The notes beneath the pieces are model-generated. The model was not told the DNA's origin, did not search any database, and worked only from the letters and a program-made list of their open reading frames with translations. A stretch of DNA of 64,000 nt from Nocardia aurantia (lineage in GTDB: Bacteria; Actinomycetota; Actinomycetes; Mycobacteriales; Mycobacteriaceae): assembly GCF_009604425.1 (NCBI RefSeq), contig NZ_WEGI01000005.1:124001-188000 (forward strand), in the 5' to 3' direction. Shown here piece by piece: positions 10,081 through 22,537 of this stretch. A program made the position numbers and the translations under genes. The number at the start of each line of letters is the position of its first letter. The stretch's first letter is position 1.

Positions 10081-11121
10081 CTAGAGGTGTTCGTTCAGAT
10101 CCGGCAGCATCTTGACGACCTCGTCCGTCCAGTAATGCCAACTGTGCACACCGACCGGGGTGTAGTCGAAGGTCGCGTTGCCGGGACCGCCGCCGTCCCA
10201 GCTGGCCTGGAAGGCCTTGGTGTTCCCGAGCGCCACGGCCTCGAGCACCTGGGCGTTGACCAGATGGAAGAGGTCCATCGGTGCGTTGATCTGGTCGCGC
10301 TGGCCGGGAATGCCGTTACCCGAGGAGACCCACAGCCGAGTCCCGTTGGCGCGCAACAGATTGACCTCGTGGGTGGGATCGTTGCGAGTCCAGCGCGGAT
10401 CCCAGGGGAAGCCCCACATCGCGTCGATGTTGTAGCCGCCCGCGTCCATCAATGCCAGCCGCAGGGCCTCGCGCATACCGAGCCCGGACGGATTCAGATA
10501 GCCCGAATAGGCCGCGGCGTACTTGAACTGCTCCGGGTGATAGGCCGCCAGCGTGACGGCCGCGGAACCACCCATCGACAGGCCCATGACGGCGTTGCCG
10601 ACCGGGCTGAAGCCGAGCCGGTCCCGCATCGCGTTCGGCAGATCCTGGGTCAGGAACGTCTCCCAGGCGTACGGCTTGGCCTGGCCGTTGGTGTTGCTGG
10701 CCGCCGCCCAGTCGGAGTAGAAGCTGGACTGGCCGCCCACCGGCATCACGATGTTGATGTTGTACTGCGACACCAGCCGGGGGACATCGGTGTCGATCTC
10801 CCAGCCCGACAGGTCGTCCCGCGCGCGCAGACCGTCCAGCGCGTACAGCACGCGGCCGGTGTTGCCGTCCGCGGCCCGGAAGATCCGGGACTTGATCGGC
10901 CCCATGCTGGAGTCCACCCAGAAATCGAATCCGTCCTGGCTGAACGCCGCCTTCGTCACCGGCGCACCGCCGATCGCCAGGACGGCGGGCAGCGCCACCG
11001 CCAGCGCGAATCCCGCGAGCCCGCGCACGAGCCGCCGGACCCGGCCGCCATTTCCGCCGCCGGGCCTTCCTTCCCTCTCTCCCTCGGCGGCAACCCTTTC
11101 GCGTATCCAACGAACCCGCAT
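10081..11121 (-). CDS. Antigen-85-family mycolyltransferase (Fbp paralogue)
   Basis: A 346-residue secreted mycolyltransferase paralogue. The Arg-rich N-terminus precedes a hydrophobic signal segment (about residues 33-52). Motifs are YALDGLRARDD, VGGQSSFYSDW, GLSMGGSAA (Ser182), VLEAVAL (Glu294) and GVHSWHYW (His326). It resembles the gene at 11423-12508 more than the one at 8645-9715, for example in FDFWVDSSMGPIKSRIFRA, which suggests a recent tandem duplication. A 301-bp upstream region separates it from the next gene and begins with that gene's terminator, so it has its own promoter. Confidence 0.93.
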   Translation of the reverse strand: MRVRWIRERVAAEGEREGRPGGGNGGRVRRLVRGLAGFALAVALPAVLAIGGAPVTKAAFSQDGFDFWVDSSMGPIKSRIFRAADGNTGRVLYALDGLRARDDLSGWEIDTDVPRLVSQYNINIVMPVGGQSSFYSDWAAASNTNGQAKPYAWETFLTQDLPNAMRDRLGFSPVGNAVMGLSMGGSAAVTLAAYHPEQFKYAAAYSGYLNPSGLGMREALRLALMDAGGYNIDAMWGFPWDPRWTRNDPTHEVNLLRANGTRLWVSSGNGIPGQRDQINAPMDLFHLVNAQVLEAVALGNTKAFQASWDGGGPGNATFDYTPVGVHSWHYWTDEVVKMLPDLNEHL

Positions 11122-11422
11122 CGACTCGACCTTTCGCCCGTGCGATCACGCGGTGACCGCAACCGAAGTGCTTGACGATCGACTCTCGACACCGAAGGCT
11201 TCCCGTGGTGACGAAGGTTTCGGCGTTGTGACTTGCCTGCTCTTCTATAGGCAGGGGACCCTGTCCGATTCAGGGGGAAACACCCTCCTTTATCGAACCG
11301 TGACGTAAACCCGGTATTTGCCGGATCGTCACGTCGCATAAAAAGGACTCGGCCCGGGGAGCGGTGTCCCCGGGCCGAGCGGTGCGAGCGGTCGTCGCCT
11401 GGTCGGCGATTCGCGGTGGATG
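11122..11422. other. Intergenic region with terminator and leader hairpins
   Basis: Holds the intrinsic terminator of the gene ending at 11423 (11339-11379), a second hairpin with 7-bp outer arms CGTGACG/CGTCACG and inner CCGG pairs (11299-11333), and then the promoter and leader of the gene starting at 11121. A TATAGA hexamer on the minus strand near 11245 is a possible -10 element; no good -35 was found. Confidence 0.55.
11339..11379 (-). terminator. Intrinsic terminator of mycolyltransferase gene
   Basis: A perfect 13-bp GC-rich stem (11348-11360 with 11367-11379, loop GCGGTG) is followed on the minus strand by CCTTTTTATG. This is a classic Rho-independent terminator about 45 bp past the stop at 11423, unusual for its U-run in such GC-rich DNA. 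Confidence 0.88.
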
Positions 11423-12508
11423 TCAGCCGATATTGGCCGAGAGGTCGGGCAGCATCCGATTGACCTCGCTCTCCCAGTAGCGCCAGTTGTGCACGCCGAT
11501 GTTCGGGAAGTCGTAGGTCACGTTGCCCGCGCCCAGCGTCACCATGCGGACCTGGAACGCGCGGGTGTTGGCCAGCGCCAGGCCCTCCAAGCCCATGGCG
11601 TTGACGGTGGCGAAGGTGGGCCCGTCCGCGGCACCGGGCAGGCCGCTGCCCGCGGAGATCCACAGCCGGGTGTTGTTGGTCTTCAGTCGGGGGGCGAACA
11701 CGAACGGATCCATCCGCAGCCACTGCGGGCCCCACGGCGGCGCCATCGAGTCGATGTTGTACCCGCCGGCGTCGATCATGGCCGCGCGCAACGCCTCTCG
11801 CATACCGGGCGCCGACACGTTGAGGTAGCCGGAATAGGAACCGGCGTAACTGAACTGGTCCGGATGGTAGGCCGCCAGCGTCACCGCGGCGCTGCCGCCC
11901 ATGGACAGGCCGAACACGCCGTTGCGAGAAGTGCTGAACCCCAGCCGATCCCGCAGCGCGTTGCGCAGGTCGCGGGTGATGAAGGATTCCCAGTCGTACC
12001 GGTAGCTCTTGCCCGGGCCGGCCGCGAGCACCTGCAGCCCGCCGGAGCCCGAGGAGGATCCGGAGGCCGAACCGGACGAGCCGGCGACCGGCGGCAGGCC
12101 CAGGAAGGAGCTGGCCGCGTTCCAGTCCGCGTAGAAGCTGGACTGGCCGCCGACCGGCATCACGACATTGATGTTGGCGGCGGTGAGCGCGGCGGCGACG
12201 TTGGTCTCGGCCTCCCAGCCGCTGATGTCCTCGCGGGCGCGCATACCGTCCAGCGCGTATACGACCCGGCTGGTGTTGCCGTCCGCGGCGCGGAAGATCC
12301 GCGACTTGATCGGGCCCATGACCGGTGAATCAACCCAGAAGTCCATGGCCGACGGATCGAACGCGGCCGCCGCGGTGCCGGCTCCGCCGACCGCGACGCT
12401 CAGCGGCAACACCACAGCCAGCGCCATTCCGAGCATCGCCCTGGTCAACCGGGCGGCACGCCGGCCCGGGTTGCTGTGCCGCGCCCGGAAAACAGTCACC
12501 CCACGCAT
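11423..12508 (-). CDS. Antigen-85-family mycolyltransferase with Gly/Ser-rich insertion
   Basis: A 361-residue secreted mycolyltransferase paralogue. A signal segment at about residues 22-48 ends in GTAAAA. Motifs are YALDGMRARED, VGGQSSFYADW, GLSMGGSAA (Ser202), MGLE (Glu308) and GVHNWRYW (His340; Asn replaces the usual Ser after it). It differs from its neighbours by an insertion at about residues 135-166, right after FYADW, rich in Gly and Ser (GSSGSASGSSSGSGG), where paralogues have a short SNTNGQ loop near the substrate cleft. The stop is followed by a strong terminator. Confidence 0.92.
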   Translation of the reverse strand: MRGVTVFRARHSNPGRRAARLTRAMLGMALAVVLPLSVAVGGAGTAAAAFDPSAMDFWVDSPVMGPIKSRIFRAADGNTSRVVYALDGMRAREDISGWEAETNVAAALTAANINVVMPVGGQSSFYADWNAASSFLGLPPVAGSSGSASGSSSGSGGLQVLAAGPGKSYRYDWESFITRDLRNALRDRLGFSTSRNGVFGLSMGGSAAVTLAAYHPDQFSYAGSYSGYLNVSAPGMREALRAAMIDAGGYNIDSMAPPWGPQWLRMDPFVFAPRLKTNNTRLWISAGSGLPGAADGPTFATVNAMGLEGLALANTRAFQVRMVTLGAGNVTYDFPNIGVHNWRYWESEVNRMLPDLSANIG

Positions 12509-12684
12509 ATTTCGATCGGCCTTTCGGTTGTACGGCCCAGCGCGAACTCGGCCGCTGCTACGTCATGACCGCCGGAACGGATGCGGGACACGCGCTTCCG
12601 ACGGATGTCTCCCGGCAGCTTATCGTCCGGGGACCACGGCAGTGTTACCCCGCCGAAACCACTGGAGTGAGCGTCCAGGTTCAG

Positions 12685-14820
12685 TTAATTCGGAGCGACC
12701 GGGGTGGTCGGATCGACCAGACCGCAACGCTGGATCTCGTACTTGGGCACCCGGTCGATCCGGTATTTCGCGAAATGCAGCGCCTGCTGCAGGTTGTGCC
12801 GGAATCGGGTCGCGGTCAGCGGCGCCCGCGAGGACGCCAGCAACGCCTGGGTGTCCGGGCAGGACAGTGCCGTACGAGCCTGCTTGACCCACTTCTCGTC
12901 GAGGAAGTACGGCATCCACGGATGCTGGTCCACCGAACCGGCGTCGACGATCACCCAGTCCGAATAGAGGCTCTTGTCGTGCCCGATCCGGCCGTCGGTG
13001 AGCCGATCGGTGTGCGCGGCAAGCGGATACGCCAGACCCTCCTGATCGATCACCCGGACGTCCAGTGGAACGTTCATGCTGGTCATGCCGAGGTTCAGGA
13101 AGTAGACGGTGTGCCCGGCGCCGCCGTCGGGGATCGGCAGCGGCGGCGGGGCGACGTACCACATCATGTACGACGGCGAGCTCAGCAGCAGTCCCCCCTC
13201 GGGGGTCGCGGCGATGTCCTGCACCATCGCCCGCATGCGCGGGTAGTCGAGATAGTCCTCGGCCAGCACCGGATGCTGATGGGAGCTGTTGAGCACGTAG
13301 TAGATCCGCTCGTCGACGATGCCGGTCGAGCTGATGTTGGCGCCGGAGTTGTTGCCGGTGCTGTTGGTGATGAAGACCGACCAGACGACGACGGCCAGCC
13401 AGGCCACGGCGGTACTCGCCGCGAGCCAGGTCGCCGCGCGGCCCGCGGGTTCGGCGACAGCGGCGGGCCGGCCATCAGGTCCAGCGGCGGGCCGCCCATC
13501 GGATCCGGCGGGGGGCCGCCCATCAGGTCCCGCGGCGGATCCGGCGGGCCGGGCGTTCGGTTCGGTGGGCGGGCCGTCCGGCGAGACGGCGGGCCGGTCG
13601 GCGGACACCCGTACCGGTATCCGCACCGGCAGTACCGCGACCGGCAGCAGCAGGCAGAACAGCTGCGGCAGCAACATTCGGCCGTGCATGAAGTCGCCGC
13701 CGACCCGGAGTTCGAACACGACCAGCGCCAGCCCGCCGATCAGCACCAGCGCGACCACCGCACCCGGTGTGCGCAGCCGATCACGGCGCTGCCACATCCG
13801 GCCCGCGCGGGCCGCGAGACCCGACGGCGGGGCGGACTCTTCGGCGCCGGCGCGGACCCGCGCCGGGCGCCGGGTCAGCAGGGCCGCCACGAGCAGCAGC
13901 GCGACGGGCAGCCACAGCAGATATGGCCCGGACAGATCCCACAGGTAGGTGAAGCCCTGACCCCACTTGGCGCCGCCGGCCTCCTTGGCCACGGCCGTAT
14001 TCGGGTAGGGCAGACCGTAGTAGCCCATCCGGAAGATCTGGTACAGGCCGGGCACCAGGCAGCCGGCCACCAGGATCGCGAACCGCAGCACGATCGGCTT
14101 CAGCCGGCTCGCGGGCATCGGGGCGACGAAGATCAGCAGACCGGCCAGGCCGCCGACGATGATCATCTCCGGCCGGATCAGCCAGGACAGTCCGGCGACG
14201 AAGGCGATCGTCAGCATCAGGCCCGTGCCGGCGCGCTCGCTGCGGCTCCACCGCATCAGCAGCCACCACAGCAGGCCGAGCCAGCAGATCACCAGGCAGT
14301 TCTCCAGGCCGGAGGTGGCGTAGTCGCGGGCCGGCGGCACCGCGATGTACACCGCCGCGCCCGCGGGCAGCAGCAGCACCGGCGCACCGGCCCGGCGCGG
14401 GGTGGTCCAGGGCCGGCCCCACAGCCGCGCGGCGCCGAGCATGGCCAGCACGATCGCGAGCACCGAGAGGCTCAGCGCCACCGCGAGACTGACGTACTCC
14501 AGCCGGGCGTGGGTGATCCAGGCGAAGAACCAGATCACGTAGGTCCAGGCGGCGCTGGTGTTGGTCTCCACCCGCTCGTTCACGTTGAAGACCGGGCCGT
14601 AGCCGGCCAGCAGGTTGCGCACGGTGCGCAACACGATCAGTCCGTCGTCGGCGATCCAGCGGCGCTGCCAGGCGCCGAGCGCGAAGAGGACCGCGGTGAG
14701 CACTACCCCACCGACGAAGACGGTCCGGGACACCAGGGCGATTCGCCGCTGGGTACGGGTGACCGGACCGGCGGCACCCGCCGCCGGTCCGTCCTCGTTC
14801 TCTTGTCCCTCGACCACCAT
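12685..14820 (-). CDS. aftB: Arabinofuranosyltransferase AftB
   Basis: AftB adds the terminal beta-1,2-linked arabinofuranose units to arabinan from decaprenyl-phospho-arabinose, on the outer face of the membrane. The 711-residue protein has many membrane helices in the first two thirds and a soluble C-terminal domain. ADDGLIVLRTVRNLLAGYGP near the N-terminus carries the acidic pair typical of GT-C enzymes, and NERVETNTS follows. A Gly/Pro/Asp/Arg-rich insertion made of 8-residue repeats (DGRPAAGP-like) lies in the middle. The start at ATG 14820 is 4 bp after the ubiA stop; a GTG at 14847 with GGAGCGG upstream is an alternative. The gene is in the same position as Rv3805c. Confidence 0.94.
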   Translation of the reverse strand: MVVEGQENEDGPAAGAAGPVTRTQRRIALVSRTVFVGGVVLTAVLFALGAWQRRWIADDGLIVLRTVRNLLAGYGPVFNVNERVETNTSAAWTYVIWFFAWITHARLEYVSLAVALSLSVLAIVLAMLGAARLWGRPWTTPRRAGAPVLLLPAGAAVYIAVPPARDYATSGLENCLVICWLGLLWWLLMRWSRSERAGTGLMLTIAFVAGLSWLIRPEMIIVGGLAGLLIFVAPMPASRLKPIVLRFAILVAGCLVPGLYQIFRMGYYGLPYPNTAVAKEAGGAKWGQGFTYLWDLSGPYLLWLPVALLLVAALLTRRPARVRAGAEESAPPSGLAARAGRMWQRRDRLRTPGAVVALVLIGGLALVVFELRVGGDFMHGRMLLPQLFCLLLPVAVLPVRIPVRVSADRPAVSPDGPPTEPNARPAGSAAGPDGRPPAGSDGRPAAGPDGRPAAVAEPAGRAATWLAASTAVAWLAVVVWSVFITNSTGNNSGANISSTGIVDERIYYVLNSSHQHPVLAEDYLDYPRMRAMVQDIAATPEGGLLLSSPSYMMWYVAPPPLPIPDGGAGHTVYFLNLGMTSMNVPLDVRVIDQEGLAYPLAAHTDRLTDGRIGHDKSLYSDWVIVDAGSVDQHPWMPYFLDEKWVKQARTALSCPDTQALLASSRAPLTATRFRHNLQQALHFAKYRIDRVPKYEIQRCGLVDPTTPVAPN
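13461..13532 (-). repeat. 24-bp tandem repeats inside aftB
   Basis: Three in-frame copies of a 24-bp unit (13461-13484, 13485-13508, 13509-13532), each starting CGGCGGGCC or CGGGGGGCC on the plus strand. They encode the low-complexity loop of AftB and keep the frame open. Confidence 0.85.
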
Positions 14821-14824
14821 CTCG

Positions 14825-15769
14825 TCAGGTGAGATAGACAGCAACACCTACCGCTCCGATCCACGCGATGGCCAGGAGTTGCAGGATGCGGTCCCCCAGC
14901 GCGATCTCTTCGGGTTCACCGGCCTCGCCACCATCGACGTCGACCGCGTAGCGCAGGATTGCGATCGTAAACGGAATCATCGAGACCGCGAACCACTGGG
15001 TGTGCTTGTGATCGGTTTCGAACGCCCACAGGCCGTAGAAGACCACCACCGCGGTGGCCGACAACGTCCAGATGAAGCGCAGGTAGGTGGGGGTGTAGTA
15101 CTGCAGCGACTTACGGATCTTGGCGCCGGTGTCGAGCGCGATCTTCAGCTCCGCGTAGCGCTTTCCGGCCGCCATGAACAGCGAGCCGAAGGCCATGATC
15201 AGCAGGAACCACTGCGACAGATGGATGTTGGACGCGGCGCCGCCGGCCACCGCGCGCAGCAGGAAGCCCGACGACACGATGCAGATGTCCAGCACGGCCT
15301 GGTGCTTGAGCCCGAAGCAGTACGCCAGCTGGATCGAGATGTACACCGCCATCACGACGGCGAGCTGCCAGGAGGCCAGGAAGGAGCCCACCAGCGAGGC
15401 GGCCAGGAACGCCACCGACAGCACGTAGGCCAGGTTCACCGGCACCACGCCCGCGGCGATCGGCCGGTAGCGCTTGGTCGGGTGGGCGCGGTCGGCCTCC
15501 ACGTCCAGCGCGTCGTTGACCAGGTAGATTCCCGAGGCGGCCAGGCAGAACACCACGAACGCGATGCCGATGTGCCCGAGCCGGGTGGCGTCGGCCAGTG
15601 CGTACTGGCCGTCGGGTAGCTTGCCCGCGGCCATCGGCGCGGCCAGCACCAGGACGTTCTTCACCCACTGCCGCGGCCGGATGGCCTTGAACAGCCCGCC
15701 GACCAGGGTCTTCGGCGGGCCCTTGATGACAGCGTCGTCCAGTTCGACGGTTGTCGGCTCTTCACTCAC
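14825..15769 (-). CDS. ubiA: Decaprenyl-phosphate phosphoribosyltransferase (DPPR synthase)
   Basis: This UbiA-family membrane enzyme transfers phosphoribose from PRPP to decaprenyl phosphate, the first committed step to decaprenyl-phospho-arabinose, the donor used by AftB. The 314-residue protein has the first Asp-rich motif NDALDVEAD (residues 85-93) and the second region with LKHQAVLDICIVSSG, and about nine hydrophobic helices. I chose GTG 15769, where AGGAAAG lies at a suitable distance; the frame itself extends much further upstream into the PAP2 gene. Its stop is 4 bp before the aftB start. Equivalent to Rv3806c. Confidence 0.95.
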   Translation of the reverse strand: MSEEPTTVELDDAVIKGPPKTLVGGLFKAIRPRQWVKNVLVLAAPMAAGKLPDGQYALADATRLGHIGIAFVVFCLAASGIYLVNDALDVEADRAHPTKRYRPIAAGVVPVNLAYVLSVAFLAASLVGSFLASWQLAVVMAVYISIQLAYCFGLKHQAVLDICIVSSGFLLRAVAGGAASNIHLSQWFLLIMAFGSLFMAAGKRYAELKIALDTGAKIRKSLQYYTPTYLRFIWTLSATAVVVFYGLWAFETDHKHTQWFAVSMIPFTIAILRYAVDVDGGEAGEPEEIALGDRILQLLAIAWIGAVGVAVYLT

Positions 15770-15792
15770 GACCAGGGCTCTTTCCTGTGCGG

Positions 15793-16358
15793 TCAACTCT
15801 CGAGTCTCTTTTCGGCGGCCAGCACGACGGCGGCGGAGGCAGCGCCCAGCGCCGAACCGGCGAGCACGTCGGTGGGGTAGTGCACCCCGAGCACGACCCG
15901 GGAGATCAGCATCGGCGGTACCAGCACCGCGGGCAAGGGTAACCCGGTGAGCCTGCCCAGCAACACCGCTGCCGCCGTGGTGGAGGTCGCGTGCGAGGAC
16001 GGGAAGCTCAGTTTGCTGGGCGTGGACACGTTGATCCGCACCGACGGATCGTTCGGCCGCGGCCGGCGGACGACCCGCTTGAGGATCACCGAGGCGGCGT
16101 GCGCGCCGAACGCGCCGACGGCCACCCCGGCCCACTGCCGCCGCCGCGGCTTGTCGGCCAGCGCGCCGACGGCGGCGATCCCGAGCCAGCCCAGCGAATG
16201 CTCGCCGAAGTGCGACAGGCCGCGCGCGGCCCGCACGACCCGCGGGTCGGCGCCGATCGTGTTCTGCACGGCGTTGATGATCCGCACCTCGGCCGGGCGG
16301 GGGGCCGGCGGTTCGGGGACGACGTGCAGGCGGGGCGGGCCGGCCGGCTGGGCGGCGG

Positions 16359-16362
<4 letters not shown>
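15793..16362 (-). CDS. PAP2-family membrane phosphatase (Rv3807c-like)
   Basis: A 189-residue membrane phosphatase between glfT2 and ubiA. It probably removes the 5-phosphate from decaprenyl-phosphoryl-5-phosphoribose made by UbiA, as proposed for Rv3807c; that role is inferred from position. The three PAP2 motifs are complete: KRVVRRPRP (Lys95-Pro103), PSSH (121-124) and SRVVLGVHYPTD (Arg155, His161, Asp165). The ATG at 16362 overlaps the glfT2 stop in ATGA. Confidence 0.93.
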
Positions 16363-21029
<4,667 letters not shown>

Positions 21030-21181
21030 GCCTGTCCCACCCTCCGTGAAGGCGGTGTGATCACCGGTCGGAAAAAGGACAATCGGATAAGAATCGAGGC
21101 TAGGGTTCCGTTACGGCGCTGTCCACACTCGAGACGGAACCGTGAACGGTCCGTGGTGAATTCGTGGGGCACGAATTCCCG

Positions 21182-21946
21182 TCACGCCAACCGCTTTTCG
21201 GCGTACACGCCCATCGCCGCCCGGACGAACTCGGCCGTTCCGGGACCGTGCCGATCGTAGTTCGCGGCGAACCGCGGATCCGCGACGTACATGTCACCGA
21301 GACCGGTGAACGCCGCCGCCGTGGGTTGCCGGCCCTGCCAGCCGATCGCGATCCAGTCGTGATGCCGCGCCACGATCGCCTGCACCGCGTCGTCGTCCGG
21401 CGCCAGCCCCGCGGCGTGGGCCCGGCCGTAGTCGGCGGCGATGTCGAGGTGCCGCTGCCCGTGCTCCTGCCGCTGGGCGTCGGTCATCGACCGCCACCAG
21501 CGATCACCGCTGTCGTAGGACTCCCGGCCCCAGCGCTCGATCACCTCGTCCCGATACCGGGTGTGGTCGAACCCGTCGAATACTTCCTCGGCCATGAGTG
21601 GCTCACCTGCCTCCGTCTTGCGCAATGTGGTGTGTACCGACGCGATCTGCCGGGTGATCCGCTCTCGCTCCCGCTCCAGCAGGCCGAGCTGGGCCCGCAG
21701 CGCGGCCGCCGTGTCCTGCTGTCCCGCAAGGACTTCGGCGATCACCGGCAGGCCGAGGCCGAGCTCCCGCAACAGTAGGATGCGTTGCAGTCGCAGCATG
21801 GCGTCCTGGTCGTAGTACCGGTAGCCGTTGGCCCCGATCCGGGCCGGCGGCAGCAGCCCCAGCTGCCCGTAATGGCGCAGCGTGCGGCTGGTGGTGCCCG
21901 CGGCCCGGGCCAGCTCCTGAATCGACCATTCGGACCCGGACCCCAT
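21182..21946 (-). CDS. MerR-family regulator with TipAS ligand domain
   Basis: A 254-residue transcription regulator. Residues 8-75 are a MerR winged helix (SIQELARAAGTTSRTLRHYGQLGLLPPAR, GYRYYD). A coiled coil follows (LLERERERITRQIASV), then a C-terminal TipAS-type domain, the all-helical part that binds thiopeptides and other hydrophobic compounds in TipA. The start ATG 21946 has GAGGGAG upstream. A near-perfect dyad at 21987-22003 is probably its operator, implying autoregulation. No obvious efflux gene lies beside it. Confidence 0.9.
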   Translation of the reverse strand: MGSGSEWSIQELARAAGTTSRTLRHYGQLGLLPPARIGANGYRYYDQDAMLRLQRILLLRELGLGLPVIAEVLAGQQDTAAALRAQLGLLERERERITRQIASVHTTLRKTEAGEPLMAEEVFDGFDHTRYRDEVIERWGRESYDSGDRWWRSMTDAQRQEHGQRHLDIAADYGRAHAAGLAPDDDAVQAIVARHHDWIAIGWQGRQPTAAAFTGLGDMYVADPRFAANYDRHGPGTAEFVRAAMGVYAEKRLA

Positions 21947-21986
21947 GGTTTCGCTCCCTCGTCGCGTCGACCACTCCAGGTTGCAT

Positions 21987-22003
21987 CTTGACGCTACGTC
22001 AAG
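21987..22003. promoter_or_regulatory. Putative MerR operator upstream of the TipAS regulator
   Basis: Perfect 7-bp arms CTTGACG and CGTCAAG with a 3-bp centre lie 41 bp before the regulator's ATG. The following GTCAAG gives an extra TTGAC on the minus strand that could serve as the -35 element, so the dyad would sit in a long spacer as MerR regulators prefer. Confidence 0.7.
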
Positions 22004-22009
22004 GTCAAG

Positions 22010-22534
22010 CCCGCCACGAGAACCTGCCGCGGCCCCGCTGCCGGCCCGCGCCGTCGCCGGGACGTCCTACCCCGCACCGGCCCCCTGGGCAGGCGCCCGA
22101 TGCGCGTCAGTTCGGGTAAGCGACTCGGTGGCCCCGCCCGAGCGCACTCAGCGGGCCGGTGAGCACGAGCAGCCCCGGAAACGCCGGGACAGCGGCGGAT
22201 CCGGTGCTACGAATGCGCCCACGCCCGATGCGCCGAGACCTCGCCAGGGTCGCCGATGCCGGCGGAGGCACCGGCGCGGAAAGGAGGTGTTCGCGCCTCC
22301 TGCAGAGACGTCGCCGCCGGGACTCGGAGTAGCCGGGCTTCGGCCGGAGAAGCTGCCGCCGTGGTGGTCCGGGGCGCCGATGGCCGCGCCCTCGCCGAGC
22401 GTCCGCCCTCAGCCGAGCGTCCGCCCTCAGCCGAGCGTGTGTCCTCAGCCGAGCGTGTGTCCTCGGCCGAGCGTGTGTCCTCGGCCGAGCGTGTGTCCTC
22501 GGCCGAGCGTGTGTCCTCGGCCGAGCCTGCGCCC
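22010..22534. other. Long intergenic region holding a tandem repeat
   Basis: About 520 bp between the divergent start of the MerR gene and the 3' end of the SpoIID gene. The only clear structure is the 18-bp tandem repeat at its right end (22394-22537). Open frames across it are repetitive low-complexity readings on both strands and I do not believe they are genes. Confidence 0.6.
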
Positions 22535-22537
22535 TCA
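22394..22537. repeat. 18-bp tandem repeat, eight units
   Basis: Eight contiguous 18-bp units begin GCCGAGC. Units 1-2 end GTCCGCCCTCA, unit 3 GTGTGTCCTCA, units 4-7 GTGTGTCCTCG, unit 8 CTGCGCCCTCA. The homogeneous central copies suggest recent slippage. The last unit contains the stop codon of the SpoIID gene. Confidence 0.93.

Noticed and set aside
22394..22537. Possible CRISPR array
   Set aside because: Units are contiguous with no unique spacers, and no cas gene is nearby.
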